Source: an uncultured Pseudomonadota bacterium
Lineage (GTDB): Bacteria > Myxococcota_A > UBA796 > UBA9615
NCBI GenBank assembly: GCA_937907595.1
Contig: CALCXL010000276.1
Coordinates: forward strand, 1 to 8,950
Direction: 5' to 3'
Length of the DNA stretch: 8,950 nucleotides
The position numbers were made by a program, and so were the translations under genes. Every line of letters starts with the position of its first letter. The first letter of the stretch is position 1. The notes beneath the pieces are model-generated. The model was not told the DNA's origin and did not search any database. It worked only from the letters and a program-made list of their open reading frames with translations. Positions 6,032 to 8,950 of this stretch are shown one piece after another.

Positions 6032-7942
6032 ATGACGCAGCGCTTCTGGATCGTCCTCCTGGCCACCGCAGCGACCACCCTCATCGGCTGCGACCAGACC
6101 ATCGGCCTGCCCGGCGGCGGGCAGGAGACCGAGCTCACCGAGGGCAACGTGCCCGTCGACCTGACCCCTGACGACGACGACGACGATCAGGCCCCGGACA
6201 GCGACGGGGACGGGATCAGCGACGCCGACGAGGGCGACAGCGACACCGACGGCGACGGCACGCCCGACGACGAGGACCTGGACAGCGACGACGACGGCAT
6301 CGGCGACGAGGAGGAGGGGAACGCCGACGCCGACAACGACGGCGTCCCGGACTTCCAGGACGACGACGCCGACGGCGACGGGATCCCCGACAACATCGAG
6401 GGCGCCTGGGACTCGGACGGCGACGGCATCCCCAACTACCTGGACCTGGACAGCGACGGCGACGGCATCCCCGACAGCAGCGAGGGCTACGACGACGTCG
6501 ACGGCGACGGCATCCCCAACTTCATGGACACGGACAGCGACGGCGACGGGATCGAGGACGGCGCCGACGACGACTTCGACGGCGACGGGCTGACGAACGA
6601 GGAGGAGGGCGAGGGCGACAGCGACGGCGACGGCATCGACGACTTCGCCGACAACGACAGCGACAACGACGGCATCCCCGACGAGGAGGAGGCCGCCGAC
6701 CCGGACCTGGACCCCTACAACAACGACAGCGACGGCGACGGCTGGACCGACCTGCAGGAGCAGGTCTGCGGCAGCGACCCGTCGGACCCCGACGACGAGT
6801 GCGACGGCTACAACGTGCCCCAGGTCCCCGCCTTCGAGATCAGCGAGGTCGTCCTGACCTTCGACACGCAGATCCAATTGGGCGACGTCATGTTCCTCAT
6901 CGACGAGACCTGCTCCATGACCCCGACCATCGACGACGTGAAGAACAACTTCATGAGCGCCGCAGGCGACATCGCCGCCCTCATCCCCGACCTGACCTAC
7001 GGCGTGGCCAGCTTCGACGACTACAACTTCGGCGAGATGGGCAGCGGCTCGGACAAGCCCTTCCACCCCCGCCAGCAGCAGACCAGCGACGTGTCCCTGG
7101 CCCAGGCTGCCCTGAGCGGGCTGACGGCCGACGGCGGCGACGACATCACCGAGTCCAGCGTGGAGGCCCTCTACCAGGCGGCGCTGGGCTGGGGCTACGA
7201 CCAGGACTGCGACGGCAGCTACGACGGGGACACCGACGTCCTGCCCTTCCAGACCCAGCCCGTGGACGCGTTCGGCGGCAGCACCGGCGGGTGGAGCAAC
7301 CCCTCAACCCCCGGCACCGGCACCCTGGGCGGCAACGGCTTCCGCACCGGCGCCGTGCCCATCCTCGTCTACGCCACCGACGCGCCCATGCGGAACAGCT
7401 TCGCGCCCTTCTCCCAGGGCCCCAAGGGCGGCGGCGTCCCCGGCTGCAACCTGGACGCGGCGGCGCCGATGCTGACCAACGCCCTGGCCGACATCAACGC
7501 CAAGGCGATCGGCGTGGCGGTGGGCGGCCCGGCGGCGGTGCCCGGCATGCAGATGGTGGCGGTGGCGACCGGCTCGTGGGTCGACCTGGACGGCGACGGC
7601 AACGACGATCCCGACGAGTACATGGTCTACCAGTCCGACGACTACGACATCGTCGACAAGGTGGTGGACGGCATCGCCGAGTTCACCGCCAACGTCACCT
7701 ACGACATGACGATGGAGGCCATCGACCCCAGCGGCGCGCTCGTGAACATCGACCCACCCATGTACGCCAACATCCCCGCCCTCAACACCGTCTCGTTCAC
7801 CCTGACCCTGGAGCCCACGCCGGACACCATGGCGTCGATGTTCAGCGACACCGTCTTCCAGGTCCCCGTCACCCTCTACGGCGACGGCTCGGTGGTCCTG
7901 GCGCAGTGGGACGTGAGCTTTGTGGTGACCGTGACGCCCTGA
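6032..7942 (+). CDS. Lipoprotein with TSP3 calcium repeats and vWA domain
   Basis: A 636-residue secreted lipoprotein. The signal peptide ends in the lipobox LIGC, with Cys20 as the lipid-bearing residue. A short linker with six Asp leads to residues 56-258, which hold 13 DxDxDG calcium loops of the TSP3 type, such as DSDGDGIPD, closing with a C246/C257 pair that may form a disulfide. The vWA domain runs from about 283 to 552. Its MIDAS motif is D291-E-T-C-S295-M (usual form DxSxS or DxTGS), followed by GVASFDDYN, GSDKPF, DGGDDITES (367-375) and YATDAP (D450), all matching a bacterial vWA family. A further DLDGDGND loop (518-525) is inserted late in the domain. A beta-rich C-terminal region (about 553-636) completes the protein. 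vWA domains bind ligands through a divalent metal, so a calcium-stiffened surface adhesin or matrix protein is likely; the ligand is unknown. An AAGGGG ribosome binding site lies 7 nt before the ATG. It is divergent from the DUF1592 operon. Confidence 0.93.
   Translation: MTQRFWIVLLATAATTLIGCDQTIGLPGGGQETELTEGNVPVDLTPDDDDDDQAPDSDGDGISDADEGDSDTDGDGTPDDEDLDSDDDGIGDEEEGNADADNDGVPDFQDDDADGDGIPDNIEGAWDSDGDGIPNYLDLDSDGDGIPDSSEGYDDVDGDGIPNFMDTDSDGDGIEDGADDDFDGDGLTNEEEGEGDSDGDGIDDFADNDSDNDGIPDEEEAADPDLDPYNNDSDGDGWTDLQEQVCGSDPSDPDDECDGYNVPQVPAFEISEVVLTFDTQIQLGDVMFLIDETCSMTPTIDDVKNNFMSAAGDIAALIPDLTYGVASFDDYNFGEMGSGSDKPFHPRQQQTSDVSLAQAALSGLTADGGDDITESSVEALYQAALGWGYDQDCDGSYDGDTDVLPFQTQPVDAFGGSTGGWSNPSTPGTGTLGGNGFRTGAVPILVYATDAPMRNSFAPFSQGPKGGGVPGCNLDAAAPMLTNALADINAKAIGVAVGGPAAVPGMQMVAVATGSWVDLDGDGNDDPDEYMVYQSDDYDIVDKVVDGIAEFTANVTYDMTMEAIDPSGALVNIDPPMYANIPALNTVSFTLTLEPTPDTMASMFSDTVFQVPVTLYGDGSVVLAQWDVSFVVTVTP
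6197..6808 (+). repeat. Degenerate GAC-rich repeats encoding the TSP3 calcium loops
   Basis: The DNA encoding residues 56-258 of the vWA lipoprotein is made of imperfect units of about 36-39 bp, built around the GAC-(AGC)-GAC-GGC-GAC-GGC core. Units differ mainly in the codons between cores, so this is protein-level repetition with partial nucleotide similarity. Because GAC read backwards is GTC, the opposite strand shows a long spurious Val-rich open frame. The near-identical cores make this region prone to slippage or unequal recombination. Confidence 0.8.
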
Positions 7943-7950
7943 TCGCCACC

Positions 7951-7972
7951 GCGCCTGACCGACGTCAGGCGC
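7951..7972 (+). terminator. Perfect 9-bp-stem hairpin after the vWA gene
   Basis: Arms GCGCCTGAC (7951-7959) and GTCAGGCGC (7964-7972) pair perfectly around a CGAC loop, starting 8 bp after the TGA of the vWA lipoprotein gene. No run of T follows, so this is not a canonical intrinsic terminator. It could still stop transcription weakly, stabilise the 3' end of the mRNA, or be a protein site. It is the only strong hairpin I saw between genes. Confidence 0.55.
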
Positions 7973-8015
7973 CGCGTCCCCTTCGCGGGTAGCTTGCGGG
8001 CCCCCCGGAGGTCCC

Positions 8016-8687
8016 ATGGACGTGCTGCCCGTCACCTACTGGTCCGACCCCCTGTGCATCTGGGCCTTCGTGGCCCAGCCGAAGCTCGACGCGATCGTCG
8101 CCGAGTTTGGTGCCTGCCTGGACATCAGCTACCGCGTGGTGCCCGTCTTCGGCAGCGTCGACTGGCGCTTCCGCGAGGGCCCCTGGAAGGCCGGCGGCGT
8201 GGCGGGGCGGGTGGAGGCGACCGCCCGGGTGGCGGCCGAGCACGGGCACACGGCCATCACCGGCGCCGTCTGGCAGGAGGATCCACCAGCCTCCTCCTGG
8301 AGCCCGGGCGCGGCGCTCAAGGCGGCCTTCGCGCTGGAAGACGAGGGGCTGATCCCCCCCGGCCGCGCCGCCGTCTACCAGTGGGCCCTGCGCCGCCGCT
8401 TCTTCGAGGACAACGTCAACGTGGCCCGCCGCTCCGAGCAGCTGGCCCTGGCGGCGTCCCTGGACCTGCCCGTGGTCGCCCTCGCCGAGCGCCTGGACGA
8501 CGGGCGGGCCCTCGCCGCGCTCTGGGAGGACCAGCGGCTGCGCGAGGAGTCGATGATCGCCGGATCGCCCACCTGGGTCTTCGACGGGGGCCGCGCCAAG
8601 CTCTACGGCAACTTCGACTTCGGCGTCCTGCACGCCACCGTCGAGCAGCTCCTGGGGGGCTTGGCCGGCGGCTGCTCGCACTGCTGA
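8016..8687 (+). CDS. DsbA/FrnE-like thioredoxin-fold protein with CxxA active site
   Basis: A 223-residue protein of the DsbA/FrnE oxidoreductase family, close to the usual length. The first strand and active-site turn read VTYWSDPLCIWAF (6-18). Related FrnE-type proteins have SDPxCPWC, so here the first Cys (C14) is kept and the second is Ala17, and the motif Pro is Ile15. The helical insertion spans about 60-165. The cis-Pro loop is GSPTWVF (P185), followed by the final strand and helix. The protein ends in C220-S-H-C223, an extra CxxC. There is no signal peptide, so it is probably cytoplasmic. With one active-site Cys it may act on mixed disulfides or glutathione adducts, or C14 may be resolved by the C-terminal pair; that is inference. 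A GGAGG (8007-8011) lies 4 nt before the ATG at 8016. It follows the vWA gene on the same strand, but a hairpin lies between them, so it may be a separate unit. A family isomerase (2-hydroxychromene-2-carboxylate type) is the main alternative. Confidence 0.88.
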   Translation: MDVLPVTYWSDPLCIWAFVAQPKLDAIVAEFGACLDISYRVVPVFGSVDWRFREGPWKAGGVAGRVEATARVAAEHGHTAITGAVWQEDPPASSWSPGAALKAAFALEDEGLIPPGRAAVYQWALRRRFFEDNVNVARRSEQLALAASLDLPVVALAERLDDGRALAALWEDQRLREESMIAGSPTWVFDGGRAKLYGNFDFGVLHATVEQLLGGLAGGCSHC

Positions 8688-8703
8688 ACGGCTTTTCGAA
8701 TCG

Positions 8704-8735
8704 TTGACAACGGAATCGCCTCAAAGGCATAGGGT
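8704..8735 (+). promoter_or_regulatory. Sigma-70-type promoter for the right-edge lipoprotein gene
   Basis: A perfect -35 TTGACA (8704-8709) is followed after 18 bp by CATAGG (8728-8733), or after 20 bp by TAGGGT (8730-8735), as the possible -10. It sits in the 81-bp gap 8688-8768, about 35 bp before the start codon at 8769. Another TTGAC occurs at 8745-8749. The -35 is convincing and the -10 is weak. Confidence 0.5.
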
Positions 8736-8768
8736 GCCCCGCCTTTGACCCCTTCCCCCGGAGCCGCC

Positions 8769-8950
8769 ATGACCCTCTCTCTCCGCGCGCTGCTCGCGCT
8801 CCTCGTCGCCCTCTCCCTGGGCGCCTGCACCACCCAGCGCCTCGGCGGCGACGACGACGACACGGTCTCCGACGACGACGACGCGGCCAACGACGACGAC
8901 GCGGCCAACGACGCCGACGCGTCAAACGACGACGCCGCAGCCTACGACGA
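8769..8950 (+). CDS. Asp-rich lipoprotein, N-terminal part (cut by right edge)
   Basis: The first 60 codons of a gene that continues past the right edge. The signal peptide (LRALLALLVALSLGAC) ends in the lipobox LGAC with Cys20 as the lipidated residue. The mature part begins with TTQRLGG, then DDDDTVSDDDD, then a six-residue repeat of the form D-A-A/S-N-D-D/A from residue 38. Such acidic stretches usually act as a flexible spacer between the lipid anchor and a folded domain, which would lie beyond the window. It resembles in style, but not in repeat unit, the Asp-rich linker of the TSP3-vWA lipoprotein. A GGAG (8760-8763) lies 5 nt before the ATG at 8769. The function cannot be told from this fragment. 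Confidence 0.85.
   Translation, partial: MTLSLRALLALLVALSLGACTTQRLGGDDDDTVSDDDDAANDDDAANDADASNDDAAAYD
8880..8950 (+). repeat. 18-bp tandem repeat in the Asp-rich linker
   Basis: Three units (8880-8897, 8898-8915, 8916-8933) and a diverging fourth share the pattern GAC-GCG-GCC-AAC-GAC-GAC in frame with the lipoprotein, giving a repeating hexapeptide. The 18-bp period keeps the frame, so copy number could change without breaking the gene. The array may continue beyond the right edge. Confidence 0.7.

Noticed and set aside
6197..6808. Possible CRISPR-like or tandem DNA repeat array
   Set aside because: Units are degenerate, in frame, without unique spacers, and fully explained by TSP3 calcium loops.
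5831..7066. Long minus-strand open frame rich in Val, opposite the TSP3 repeats
   Set aside because: It is the mirror of GAC-rich Asp codons (GTC on the other strand); low-complexity Val/Ala content, no domain, and it overlaps a well-supported plus-strand gene.

Overview
This is a very GC-rich bacterial window with high GC at third codon positions. Its content suggests a member of the Myxococcota or a related deltaproteobacterial lineage. Three things point that way: a membrane-anchored Hanks-type Ser/Thr kinase, a DUF1552/DUF1592 secreted protein pair, and Asp-rich lipoproteins with thrombospondin type 3 (TSP3) calcium repeats and a von Willebrand A (vWA) domain. The lineage is inferred from gene content only; no rRNA or other phylogenetic marker is present.

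Layout from left to right. (1) Positions 1-1355, minus strand: a Ser/Thr protein kinase with a transmembrane helix and a low-complexity Gly/Ala/Ser/Thr tail that runs off the left edge. (2) A 166-bp divergent intergenic region. (3) Positions 1522-2868, plus strand: an uncharacterised protein whose C-terminal part looks like a PcfJ-like domain. (4) Positions 2869-5780, minus strand: a two-gene operon, convergent and directly abutting gene 3. It encodes a lipoprotein of the DUF1587/1595/1592/1588/1585 family with one CxxCH haem-type motif, then a Tat-exported DUF1552 protein. The two are joined by a TGATG stop/start overlap. (5) A 251-bp divergent regulatory region with three TTGAC repeats at exact 11-bp spacing. 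(6) Positions 6032-7942, plus strand: a lipoprotein with 13 TSP3-like calcium loops followed by a vWA domain. (7) A perfect 9-bp-stem hairpin. (8) Positions 8016-8687, plus strand: a DsbA/FrnE-like thioredoxin-fold protein whose CxxC active site has become CxxA, but which ends in CxxC. (9) A good promoter candidate, then the start of a second Asp-rich lipoprotein that runs off the right edge.

Four of the six genes (the DUF1592/DUF1552 pair, the TSP3-vWA lipoprotein and the right-edge lipoprotein) encode exported, probably envelope- or surface-associated proteins, and the kinase is membrane-anchored. The DUF1592 operon and the TSP3-vWA gene are divergent and share one regulatory region, so co-regulation is plausible but unproven. 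I do not see a clear new multi-gene system such as a defence island, CRISPR array, mobile element or biosynthetic cluster. The most distinctive signals are the 11-bp-phased TTGAC array, the altered active site of the FrnE-like protein and the chromosomal PcfJ-like protein. No rRNA, tRNA, insertion sequence or CRISPR was seen.
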